Position numbers and translations under genes: made by a program. This document shows, piece after piece, positions 7,641 through 14,447 of a DNA stretch of 26,706 nt (the first letter of the stretch is position 1; each line of letters begins with the position of its first letter). The notes under the pieces are model-generated. The model was not told where the DNA came from. It ran no database searches and saw only the letters and a list, made by a program, of their open reading frames with translations. This DNA is from an uncultured Eubacteriales bacterium (GTDB lineage: Bacteria; Bacillota; Clostridia; Oscillospirales; CAG-272): the NCBI GenBank assembly GCA_934467415.1, contig CAKSLQ010000017.1, positions 1 through 26,706 on the forward strand. The letters are read 5' to 3'.

Positions 7641-8632
7641 CTTTGACAACGGAACAACTCACATCTCTGTTTACCAACTGCATCGGCACCCGCACGGTCG
7701 GCGGCAGATTTACCGAGCCGCTGCGCTTTTCGGCGGCACAGGATGCGCACTACGACAAGGCGGGCTTCGGCACGCGCGCGCACTGCACGGCGGGTATCGC
7801 GCTCGACTTCACCTATGACGGCGAGCTTATCGCCTTCGATTATATCTTCACCGGCTGCACCTCGCGCGTGTGGTTCACGATCGACCTGTATGCCGACGGC
7901 GTCATGCTCTATACGCTGAATACGGTCTCCACCGGCGAGGGGCAGACGCACTTCGAGTACCGCTTTGCGGAGAAGAAGCCGCGCCGCGTGCAGATTTATT
8001 TGCCCTACACCTGCGGCATCGCGCTCGCGGGCTTTACCGTGGACGACGGCGCAGCCGTCACCCCCACCGACCGCAGCGGCGCGAAAAAGCTGCTGCTGCT
8101 CGGCGACAGCATCACGCACGGCAGCGACGCGCGCTACACCTCGCGCTGCTATGCGACGCTGGTGGGACAGCATTTTGACGCGGTCGCGCTCAACCAGGGC
8201 GTCGGCGGCTACTTTTTCGACGAGCGCGTGATCGACGAAGCGCTCGACTTTCGGCCGGATGCGGTCACGGTGGCCTACGGGACGAACGACTGGGGCAGAC
8301 ACCGTGCGGACGCCGACGGCTACCGCGCGGCGGCAAAGGCGTACATCGACAAGCTCTGCCGCACCTACCCGGATGTGCCGATCTTCGGCATTCTGCCGCT
8401 CTGGCGCACGGCGGAGGTTCTGCACCCCGACTGGATGCCCTTCGCCGACATCTATACCATCCTCGGCGAGCTGTACGGCGCGCATGATAACGTGACCGTG
8501 GTGAACGGCCGCTCGATCGTGCCGAATCTGCGCGAATACTATTCGGACGGGCTGCACCCCAACACGATGGGGCAGGAGGCCTATGCCCGCGGCGTTGTGC
8601 TCGCGATGGAGCACGCGGGCTTTACGAAGTAA
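7637..8632 (+). CDS. SGNH/GDSL-family hydrolase with N-terminal beta domain
   Basis: The 331-residue protein has a C-terminal SGNH esterase domain from about residue 150. Block I is LLLGDSITHG with nucleophile Ser158, then NQGVGG near 186-191 (Gly block), AYGTNDWG (block III, Asn217), and DGLHPN (block V, Asp304 and His307). Residues 1-145 look like a beta-sandwich accessory region. The two-domain layout resembles carbohydrate esterase family 2-like acetylesterases, so deacetylation of a sugar is a reasonable guess. There is no signal peptide, so it should act in the cytoplasm. Its ATG overlaps the upstream stop, with AAGGAG ahead of it. Partners in the operon do not reveal the substrate. Confidence 0.87.
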   Translation: MTLTTEQLTSLFTNCIGTRTVGGRFTEPLRFSAAQDAHYDKAGFGTRAHCTAGIALDFTYDGELIAFDYIFTGCTSRVWFTIDLYADGVMLYTLNTVSTGEGQTHFEYRFAEKKPRRVQIYLPYTCGIALAGFTVDDGAAVTPTDRSGAKKLLLLGDSITHGSDARYTSRCYATLVGQHFDAVALNQGVGGYFFDERVIDEALDFRPDAVTVAYGTNDWGRHRADADGYRAAAKAYIDKLCRTYPDVPIFGILPLWRTAEVLHPDWMPFADIYTILGELYGAHDNVTVVNGRSIVPNLREYYSDGLHPNTMGQEAYARGVVLAMEHAGFTK

Positions 8633-8642
8633 GGAGAACACC

Positions 8643-9131
8643 ATGGCAAAGGATAAGGAAAAGGACGTCAAGACCAACGCGATGCGTATCCTCGACACGC
8701 TCGGCGTGCCCTACGAGGTCATCACCTACACCTGCGACGAATTCACGGACGGCGTACATCTCGCCGCGCAGCTGGGGCAGCCCGCCGAGCAGACCTTCAA
8801 GACGCTGGTGGCCGAGGGGAAGAGCGGCGGCTATTTCGCGTTCGTCATCCCGGTCGCTGAGGAGCTTGACCTCAAGGCGGCGGCGCGCGCCGTCGGCGAA
8901 AAGGCGGTGGAACTGATCCATGTCAAGGACTTGCAGAAGGTCACGGGTTACATCCGCGGCGGCTGCACCGCCATCGGCATGAAAAAGGACTATCCCACGG
9001 TGATCGACGAGACCTGCGTCCTGTTTGACAAGATCATGGTTTCGGGCGGCAGACTCGGCTCGCAGATTGTGCTTTCACCCGACGATTACATCCGCGCGAC
9101 CGGTGCAAAATGTCTGTCGATCATTTTCTGA
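8643..9131 (+). CDS. ybaK: YbaK/EbsC-type Cys-tRNA(Pro) deacylase
   Basis: The 162-residue protein is a single YbaK/aminoacyl-tRNA editing domain. Seen are the conserved lysine in TFKTLV (Lys53), the FVIPV strand, the LDLKAAARAVG segment, and the loop GYIRGGCTAIGMKK. Family members hydrolyse Cys mischarged on tRNA-Pro in trans. The start is fixed by AAGGAG beginning on the preceding stop codon with six bases of spacing. A shadow start upstream would overlap the SGNH gene by 50 bases and lacks a ribosome site. It closes the radical SAM-SGNH-YbaK operon; the functional link between the three is not obvious. Confidence 0.92.
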   Translation: MAKDKEKDVKTNAMRILDTLGVPYEVITYTCDEFTDGVHLAAQLGQPAEQTFKTLVAEGKSGGYFAFVIPVAEELDLKAAARAVGEKAVELIHVKDLQKVTGYIRGGCTAIGMKKDYPTVIDETCVLFDKIMVSGGRLGSQIVLSPDDYIRATGAKCLSIIF

Positions 9132-9139
9132 GGCCCTTT

Positions 9140-9165
9140 TGAAAATTTCCGGACGGAAAATTTCA
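9140..9165. other. inverted repeat between ybaK and the tRNA promoter
   Basis: TGAAAATTTCCG and CGGAAAATTTCA form arms of 12 bases with one mismatch and a two-base loop. No T-run follows on the plus strand, so it is a poor intrinsic terminator. It overlaps the A/T-rich stretch just upstream of the tRNA -35 and may be an UP-element-like region. Confidence 0.45.
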
Positions 9166-9173
9166 TAAAAATC

Positions 9174-9202
9174 TTGACAAGGCCCGCGACAAATGCTATA
9201 AT
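9174..9202 (+). promoter_or_regulatory. consensus promoter of the tRNA pair
   Basis: Perfect TTGACA (9174-9179) and perfect TATAAT (9197-9202) with a 17-base spacer and an A/T-rich upstream region. This is the strongest promoter in the window by consensus, as expected for stable RNA. Confidence 0.9.
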
Positions 9203-9227
9203 ATTCAGCGTTGCACGACCAAACCAT

Positions 9228-9304
9228 GTACCTTTAGCTCAGCTGGATAGAGCAACTGCCTTCTAAGCAGTAGGTCGTGGGTTCGAGTCCCCCAAGGTAC
9301 GCCA
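9228..9304 (+). tRNA. tRNA-Arg (anticodon TCT)
   Basis: The acceptor stem GTACCTT pairs with AAGGTAC, discriminator G, CCA encoded. The D-arm is GCTC/GAGC, the anticodon stem ACTGC/GCAGT holds the loop CTTCTAA with anticodon TCT at 9262-9264, and the T-arm contains GGTTCGAGTCC. It would read AGA (and AGG) arginine codons. It is the first gene after the consensus promoter. Confidence 0.97.
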
Positions 9305-9309
9305 TGTAT

Positions 9310-9387
9310 GGTGGTTGTAGCTCAGTTGGTTAGAGCGCCAGGTTGTGGCCCTGGAGGTCGTGGGTTCGACCCCCATCAATCACCCCA
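9310..9387 (+). tRNA. tRNA-His (anticodon GTG)
   Basis: The acceptor stem GTGGTTG pairs with CAATCAC. An extra 5' G at 9310 (G-1) faces C73, the hallmark of tRNA-His, and CCA is encoded at 9385-9387. The anticodon stem CCAGG/CCTGG closes the loop TTGTGGC, with anticodon GTG at 9345-9347. It lies five bases after tRNA-Arg and shares its promoter. Its last 18 bases recur about 160 bases downstream. Confidence 0.97.
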
Positions 9388-9611
9388 TAAAGCAAAAGCA
9401 CCCCGCAAGGGGTGCTTTTGCTTTATGGGAAAACAATGCAGGGGGTCGAACAGAGGCGGTACAGAGAAACAGCCCGGTGGGCTGTTTCGACCGCCGGCGA
9501 CCAAGCGGGGGGTGCGCCCCCGCGCGAATCGACCCCATCAATCACTTGCTTTCCGCAAGGGGTGCTTTTGCTTTATGGGAAAACAATGCCGAGGGGCAAA
9601 CAGAGGCGGTA
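9366..9611. repeat. direct duplication of the tRNA-His 3' end plus terminator right arm
   Basis: The segment 9405-9461 is repeated with 150-base offset at 9555-9611: the first 35 bases are identical, followed by a variable patch and then identical CAGAGGCGGTA. The T-arm/acceptor end of tRNA-His (9366-9383) also recurs at 9529-9545 with one C missing. Between the copies lie a 10-base-arm hairpin (GAAACAGCCC at 9466-9475 with GGGCTGTTTC at 9479-9488), outer arms GGCGGT/ACCGCC, a GGGGG/CCCCC pair and far arms GGGGTCGA/TCGACCCC. No credible gene lies in this roughly 320-base gap. Confidence 0.8.
9388..9425 (+). terminator. terminator of the tRNA operon
   Basis: A perfect inverted repeat begins on the base after the tRNA-His CCA. 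Its 17-base arms (9388-9404 and 9409-9425) surround a GCAA tetraloop with a GC core of CACCCC/GGGGTG, and T-rich sequence lies on the 3' arm. The right arm and following bases are repeated at 9555-9589. Confidence 0.85.
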
Positions 9612-9652
9612 TGTTTCCCCAAATTTTCAAATCTCTTTCCTTGTTTTTTGCA

Positions 9653-9681
9653 TTGCATTTACGATGCTTTTCTTTTATAAT
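9653..9681 (+). promoter_or_regulatory. sigma-A promoter of the SLH-SGNH gene
   Basis: TTGCAT (9653-9658) and perfect TATAAT (9676-9681), 17-base spacer, 30 bases before the ATG. Confidence 0.75.
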
Positions 9682-9711
9682 GTAAGTATCTTTAGATTTA
9701 CGGGGGATCAC

Positions 9712-11925
9712 ATGAAAAAAATTCTTCCTTTTCTGCTTCTGTTTGCACTGCTGTTTGCCTTTTCCGTTTCCGCCGCACCGACGGAGACCGATGCCGCAAA
9801 CAGCCTGTATGCGCTCGGCCTTGTGCAGGGCTATGCCAATGCAAGCGACCGCTTCGGGCTTGCCGACAACCTGACCCGCGCGCAGGCCGTCATTTTGCTT
9901 GAGCGCTACCTCGGCGTTGAGGACGCGGCAAAAGCCGAGACGGCGAAGGCACCGTTTGACGACGTGCCCGACTGGGCGAATGCCTATGTCAGCTACGCGG
10001 TTGCCAACAACCTTGTCGCAGGCAAGCGGGACGCTTCCGGGCGCGTTTATTTTGACGCGGATGCGGCCATCAGCGAGCCCGAATTTCTCACGCTGATGCT
10101 GCGCGCCATGGGTTATACCGACAAAAACGACGGCAGCGGCGACTTCGTATGGAGTGATCCGTTCACGCTCGCAGGCAAGCTCGGCATGACCGAGCATACC
10201 GCGGCGACCGCCGCATTCAAGCGCGGCGACGCCTTCGTTATCTGCCTCGGCGCACTCGCCGCCGAGACGAAATCCGGCAAGATCGTTGCCGACAAACTGA
10301 TGGAGCAAAACGTGTTTACCGAACGGCAGTATACCCGCGCAAAGAAAATCGCCGCGGGCGAAAAGATCACCGTCCTCTGCGTCGGCGACAGCATCACACA
10401 GGGTACGGGCGCGAAAGACCAGGCGAATGACTATCCGAACCAGCTGCAAAAGCTGCTCGGCGACGGCTATAAGGTCGTCAACTGCGGAAAGGCCTCGTCC
10501 TACGTCATGTCGCCCGAGAGCGAATACAACGTCAAGGCGGCAAAATCCGCGCTGTGGTATCCTGCCACCGCGCAGTACGCGACCGCGATGCGCACGGACG
10601 CCGACATCGTGATCCTGATGCTGGGCACCAACGACGGGCGCAGCATGAGCGGCAAGGGCGCGGCTGACGATTTTGTTTCCGCGTACAAGAACCTGGTTGC
10701 AGACTTACAGACGTTGCCGAAAAATCCCGAGATCTATCTCGCGACCATGATCCCCGCCGTCAACGACAGCACCTCCCATCAGAGCACGACGATCATTCTG
10801 CCCGGGATCATCCGCGATATCGCCGCGGAGCTGAAGCTCCCGCTCGTTGACAACGCGGTGACGCTTGCGGACTACTATACCGCACTGCTGCCGTATAACG
10901 ACAAGGTGCACCCGAACGATGCGACCTATGACGCGCTCGCAATCAACTTCTATCGCGAAGTGTTCGACGGAAAGACGGCGCTGCCCGCGCTGACCCCGTC
11001 GGAGAGCAAGGTCGTCTTCGTCTCCGAGGTCGGCTCGATGTCTGGTGGCGGCACATCGCCCGCCGACGCGGTCAAGACGCTGTCCCACGCGATCTCGCTG
11101 CTGCCCGAGGGCGGCACGGTCGTCGTCTCCGGCGTGACCGAGGAGGGCATCACCGTCACCCCGAAGACAAACGGCAAAGTCACGATCACCTCGACCTACG
11201 GCGGCGTGAATTACGCCGAGACGGTCGGCGCAAAGCTCGTCCTCGCCGGTACATTCATGATCGGCGGCGACCTTGAATTCCGCGACCTCAATATCGTTTA
11301 CAATTCCAACGGCAACGGCTTCTACTGCGGCTACAACAACGTCACCTTCGGCGACGGGCTGACCTGCACGCGCACGGCGAAGGCCACGGTGGATTACACC
11401 GTCAATGCCGGCTATGCCATCGGCCTTGCCGGGCTGACTGCGGCCGACGTCAGCGCACACAAGGACTGCACGATCACGGTAAACAGCGGCACCTATGCGC
11501 TGTTCCGCGGCGGCAACATCCGCCAGAAGGCCGAGTACCCGGTCGGCAGCGTCGATGCGGGCGTCAAGCTGCACTATGTGATAAACGGCGGCGAGTTTAC
11601 CTATAAGGGCGCAAGCGTCACCACCGGCACGGGCATGAACGGCTGCGCGGGCGACCTCGTCTTTGAGATCAACGGCGGCAAATTTGCATCGGATGTCTAC
11701 GCGGTCTGCCGCATCGGCACGAATAACACCGCAAATACGGCCAAACTCAACGGCAGCGTCACGATGAAGATCACGGACGGCGAATTTGCGGGCAAGGTCG
11801 GGCTGTATCAGTCGGCCGACACGCCGAAGGCGGGGCGCGGCAAGACCACGCTTCAGCTCGGCGGCGGCGCAAAGTCGATGCAGGGCAGCATCACGGGCTT
11901 TGACAAGACGGAAATCGTCGATTGA
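9712..11925 (+). CDS. secreted SLH-domain SGNH esterase with C-terminal beta-repeat region
   Basis: The 737-residue protein starts at an ATG with GGGGGAT upstream and has a clear signal peptide (KK, then hydrophobic residues to about 21, SAAP cleavage region). Residues about 25-205 look like S-layer homology repeats (YALGLVQGYAN, LTRAQAVILLERYLG, FDDVPDWANAYVSYAVANNLVAG), which would anchor the protein to wall polymers. An SGNH domain follows: VGDSITQG (Ser227), LGTNDG (305-309), DKVHPND (Asp397, His400). From about 435 to the end there are glycine/threonine-rich beta strands with recurring INGGEF/INGGKF/TDGEF units, suggesting a right-handed beta helix. It is likely a cell-surface esterase acting on polysaccharide acetyl or acyl groups. 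It is transcribed alone. Confidence 0.88.
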   Translation: MKKILPFLLLFALLFAFSVSAAPTETDAANSLYALGLVQGYANASDRFGLADNLTRAQAVILLERYLGVEDAAKAETAKAPFDDVPDWANAYVSYAVANNLVAGKRDASGRVYFDADAAISEPEFLTLMLRAMGYTDKNDGSGDFVWSDPFTLAGKLGMTEHTAATAAFKRGDAFVICLGALAAETKSGKIVADKLMEQNVFTERQYTRAKKIAAGEKITVLCVGDSITQGTGAKDQANDYPNQLQKLLGDGYKVVNCGKASSYVMSPESEYNVKAAKSALWYPATAQYATAMRTDADIVILMLGTNDGRSMSGKGAADDFVSAYKNLVADLQTLPKNPEIYLATMIPAVNDSTSHQSTTIILPGIIRDIAAELKLPLVDNAVTLADYYTALLPYNDKVHPNDATYDALAINFYREVFDGKTALPALTPSESKVVFVSEVGSMSGGGTSPADAVKTLSHAISLLPEGGTVVVSGVTEEGITVTPKTNGKVTITSTYGGVNYAETVGAKLVLAGTFMIGGDLEFRDLNIVYNSNGNGFYCGYNNVTFGDGLTCTRTAKATVDYTVNAGYAIGLAGLTAADVSAHKDCTITVNSGTYALFRGGNIRQKAEYPVGSVDAGVKLHYVINGGEFTYKGASVTTGTGMNGCAGDLVFEINGGKFASDVYAVCRIGTNNTANTAKLNGSVTMKITDGEFAGKVGLYQSADTPKAGRGKTTLQLGGGAKSMQGSITGFDKTEIVD

Positions 11926-11956
11926 AAAAAATTCCGAAAAAATTTCGGTTTTCCTC

Positions 11957-11985
11957 TTGACAAACCGATTTGCCGGTGCTATCAT
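11957..11985 (+). promoter_or_regulatory. promoter of the T-box/trpXYZ operon
   Basis: Perfect TTGACA (11957-11962) and TATCAT (11980-11985) with a 17-base spacer. An A-run and CCGAAAAAATTT lie upstream, as at the 15506 promoter. Transcription should begin near 11992, at the base of T-box stem I. Confidence 0.82.
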
Positions 11986-11991
11986 ATGCCC

Positions 11992-12260
11992 ATACCGAGA
12001 AACCGGTGACGAAGAGTAGTACCCACGATGCAGGCGCATCCAGAGAGCTGCCGATGGTGAGATGGCAGCAGCAACGATTGTGGCGAATGGACTTCCGAGG
12101 GCAAACCGAGCCGCAGGGCGGTTAGGGGCGACGGGGCGACCGTTACATCGCAAGTGTATGATTGTACACGTTGAGTGCGCACGATGTGCGAATTTGGGTG
12201 GTACCGCAGGGTTTACAGATTCCTGTCCCATTTGTTTGGGACAGGAATCTTTTTATTTTT
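11992..12260 (+). ncRNA. tryptophan T-box riboswitch (specifier TGG)
   Basis: The leader has the hallmarks of a T-box: stem I with AGAGAGCTG and the distal GGTGAGA loop, the GAA-specifier-ACTTCCGAG segment, and the T-box core GGGTGGTACCGCAG (12196-12209), whose TGGT (12199-12202) would pair with the tRNA NCCA end. The codon after GAA (12085-12087) is TGG at 12088-12090, specifying Trp. Uncharged tRNA-Trp should stabilise the antiterminator and allow read-through. The start is estimated from the promoter and the end is the terminator T-run. The downstream genes are of the TrpXYZ type, which agrees with the specifier. Confidence 0.92.
12217..12260 (+). terminator. regulated terminator of the Trp T-box
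   Basis: Fourteen-base perfect arms AGATTCCTGTCCCA (12217-12230) and TGGGACAGGAATCT (12237-12250) with a six-base loop, followed by TTTTATTTTT. It lies eight bases after the T-box core, the usual spacing for competition with the antiterminator. Confidence 0.92.
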
Positions 12261-12274
12261 CCGTGGAGGCAATT

Positions 12275-12316
12275 ATGACGATTTTGACAAAGCGATGGCG
12301 ATGGCGGCGCAGATAA
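12275..12316 (+). CDS. 13-codon Trp-containing leader peptide
   Basis: A mini-ORF encodes MTILTKRWRWRRR and ends with TAA. Its ATG has an excellent ribosome site, GGAGG at 12265-12269 with five bases spacing, which is stronger than that of the transporter gene behind it. It begins 15 bases after the T-box terminator T-run, so it is made only on read-through transcripts. It holds two Trp codons (12296-12298 and 12302-12304) in a run of Arg codons including two CGA. The gap to trpX is 52 bases. A role in sensing Trp-tRNA by ribosome stalling is inferred by analogy with rtpLP ahead of anti-TRAP. No second terminator is visible, so any control would act on translation or RNA stability. Confidence 0.6.
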   Translation: MTILTKRWRWRRR

Positions 12317-12368
12317 ACCAACCGTCCGTACACAAACCGATCCATTGAATTTCAGAAAGGGAATAACC

Positions 12369-13418
12369 ATGAAAAACGTAATGAAAATCGCTTCCGTGCT
12401 GCTTGCACTTGTCCTTGCCGTCCTCAGCTTTGCCGCCTGCGGCAAGACCGAAACGCCCGACAACACCACCGGCTCTTCCGCGGCTTCGGGCGCCGAGACC
12501 TCCGCCGAAACGCTGACCACCGTCAAGAAGGTCGGCGTCATCCAGTACATCAGCCACCCCTCGCTCGACAACTGCTATGCAGGCGTTGAGGCGGCGCTGA
12601 AGGAACGCTTCGGCGACAGCGTGGAGATCAACCGCCAGATCGGCTCCGACACCTCCGCCGACACCGACTGCGGCACTTACGCATCCCAGTTTGCCGCACA
12701 GAACTATGATATGATCGTTGCCATCGCAACGCCCGCCGCTTCCTCCGCGGCTGCCGCCGCCGAGGACAAGGACATCCCGGTCGTCTTCTGTGCCGTCTCC
12801 GACCCGATGGCCGTCGGCCTCGTCGAGAGCATGGATAAGCCCGGCTTCAACTGCTCCGGCACCTCGGACGTCCTCGACATGGCCGCGCAGGTCAAGCTGA
12901 TCCGCGCGATGCAGCCCGACGTCAAGAAGATCGGCGTCCTCTACACCACGAGCGAAGCAAACTCCATCACGCAGCTGGGTCTCCTTGAGGACGCGGCAAA
13001 GGCATACGGCATCGAGATCATCGCCTCCGGCATTCAGAACGACGCCGACATCCCCGCAGCGGCAACCGCACTCGCCGCCAAGGTCGATTGCTTCAACAAC
13101 TTCACCGACAACAAGGTCGTCAACAACCTCTCGGTCGTGCTTGAGGCGGCCAACGCCGCCGGCATCCCGGTTTACGGCTCGGAGATCGAGCAGGTCAAGA
13201 ACGGCTGCCTCGCCTCCGTCTCCATCGACTATGTCGCACTCGGCAAGGTCACCGGCAACATGGCGGCTGACGCGCTCGAGGGCGCAAAGCTCGCCGACAT
13301 GGCGGTCAAGACCATCTCGGATGCGACCCCGGTCGTCAATACCGACGTGCTGGCCGCCTTCGGCATGACGCTCCCCGCCGACTATGCGGACGTCGAGACC
13401 GTCACCACCAATAAATAA
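12369..13418 (+). CDS. trpX: tryptophan ABC transporter substrate-binding lipoprotein (TrpX type)
   Basis: The 349-residue protein begins with a lipoprotein signal ending LSFAAC, with Cys24 as the acylated residue, followed by a Ser/Thr/Gly-rich linker. The mature part matches the ABC_sub_bind (PF04392) fold: KKVGVIQYISHPSLD at the start, MIVAIATPAASSA, IPVVFCAVSDPMAVGLV, KIGVLYTTSEANS, and IPVYGSEIEQVKNG. The ATG at 12369 has AAAGGG seven bases upstream; an in-frame ATG eight codons earlier lacks a site. Trp specificity is inferred from the TGG T-box and the TrpXYZ gene order. It is expected on the outer face of the membrane, delivering substrate to the permease encoded next. Confidence 0.88.
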   Translation: MKNVMKIASVLLALVLAVLSFAACGKTETPDNTTGSSAASGAETSAETLTTVKKVGVIQYISHPSLDNCYAGVEAALKERFGDSVEINRQIGSDTSADTDCGTYASQFAAQNYDMIVAIATPAASSAAAAAEDKDIPVVFCAVSDPMAVGLVESMDKPGFNCSGTSDVLDMAAQVKLIRAMQPDVKKIGVLYTTSEANSITQLGLLEDAAKAYGIEIIASGIQNDADIPAAATALAAKVDCFNNFTDNKVVNNLSVVLEAANAAGIPVYGSEIEQVKNGCLASVSIDYVALGKVTGNMAADALEGAKLADMAVKTISDATPVVNTDVLAAFGMTLPADYADVETVTTNK

Positions 13419-13440
13419 TATAGTAGAAAAAACATCACGT

Positions 13441-13460
13441 CCCGCGCCGCACGGCGCGGG
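13441..13460 (+). other. intercistronic GC hairpin between trpX and trpY
   Basis: CCCGCGCCG (13441-13449) and CGGCGCGGG (13452-13460) form a perfect nine-base-pair stem with a two-base tip. No T-run follows, so it should not terminate strongly. It may protect the 3' end of trpX mRNA or reduce permease output relative to the binding protein. Confidence 0.7.
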
Positions 13461-13484
13461 CGTCGGTGTATGAAAGGACCTGCC

Positions 13485-14447
13485 ATGTCTCTGATACTCA
13501 GCGCGCTTGACGTCGTTTTGCAGGACGGCTTCATGTATGCAATCCTCGCGATGGGGTACTACATCTCCTATACGATCCTCGATTTCCCGGATCTCACCGT
13601 GGAGGGGACAGTCGTCACCGGCGGCGTGGTCTTCGGCCTGCTGGCCCGCGCGGGACTGAACCCGTGGCTTGCGCTCGTCGTCGCCTTTACGATCGGCTTC
13701 CTCTGCGGCACGCTCACGGGTGTGCTCCATGTGCGGCTCGGCATTCGTCCGCTGCTCTGCGGCATCCTCGTCTCCACGCTGCTGATCTCGGTCAATCTCG
13801 TGGTCACGGTCGTCGGCATGGGCGGCAGCTTCGCGGGCGACGGCGCGCTCTCCACCATTGACCTCGGGCGCAGCGTGCCCACCATCCTGCGTACAAAGCC
13901 CGCGACATTCTTGCCGACCGATTTCTACGGCTTCAATCTGCGCAAGCTGGTCACCTTCTTTGCCGTTGCGCTGCTGTTCAAGCTGATGCTGGATTTCTAC
14001 CTCAAAACCAAGAGCGGGCTGCTGCTCCGCGCCACCGGCGGCAACGCACAGTATGTCACCATGCTGGCGAAGGATGCGCGCTTCTATAAGACGCTCGGCC
14101 TCGCCATCGGCAACGGCTATGCGGCGGTCTGCGGCGCGCTTATCGCGCAGAGTCGCGGCAACGCCAACCAGGGCATGGGCGTCGGCATGATCGTCATCGG
14201 CCTTGCCTCGCTCATCATCGGCCTGTCGCTGTTCGGCCGCGTCCGGTTCATGAAGCCGACCACCGCGGTCATCCTCGGCTCGGTCATCTATCAGGGCTGC
14301 CTCGGCATCGCCACGCTGCTCGGCGTCCCCAGCGCCTACAACAAGGCGATCATGGCGGTGCTTTTCACGCTGGCGCTTGTGCTCAGCGGCAAATTCGGCA
14401 AGGGAAGCGGAGGAAAGAAAAATGCTTTCGTACGAACACATCTGTAA
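13485..14447 (+). CDS. trpY: tryptophan ABC transporter permease (TrpY type)
   Basis: The 320-residue integral membrane protein belongs to the BPD_transp_2 (LivH/RbsC-like) permease family. It has about eight to nine hydrophobic spans; signatures include YYISYTILDFPDLTVEGTV near the N terminus and GLASLIIGLSLFG in the later part. The C terminus is a short basic tail. The ATG at 13485 is preferred over one five codons earlier because AAAGGA sits six bases upstream. The gene overlaps the ATPase gene by 26 bases, implying coupled translation. Its role is to form the membrane channel of the Trp importer; specificity rests on context. Confidence 0.88.
   Translation: MSLILSALDVVLQDGFMYAILAMGYYISYTILDFPDLTVEGTVVTGGVVFGLLARAGLNPWLALVVAFTIGFLCGTLTGVLHVRLGIRPLLCGILVSTLLISVNLVVTVVGMGGSFAGDGALSTIDLGRSVPTILRTKPATFLPTDFYGFNLRKLVTFFAVALLFKLMLDFYLKTKSGLLLRATGGNAQYVTMLAKDARFYKTLGLAIGNGYAAVCGALIAQSRGNANQGMGVGMIVIGLASLIIGLSLFGRVRFMKPTTAVILGSVIYQGCLGIATLLGVPSAYNKAIMAVLFTLALVLSGKFGKGSGGKKNAFVRTHL

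Noticed and set aside
9140..9165. Terminator after ybaK
   Set aside because: The inverted repeat lacks a GC-rich stem and a T-run, so listed only as an inverted repeat.
9308..9685. Frame across tRNA-His and the repeat (125 codons) with an internally repeated GCFCFMGKQCRG motif
   Set aside because: It starts inside the tRNA operon. The repeated peptide only reflects the 150-base-offset DNA duplication, and no ribosome site is present.
12275..12316. Reading the RWRWRRR mini-ORF as a secreted cationic antimicrobial peptide
   Set aside because: It has no signal or export gene, and its position between a Trp T-box and Trp transporter genes is better explained as a leader peptide.
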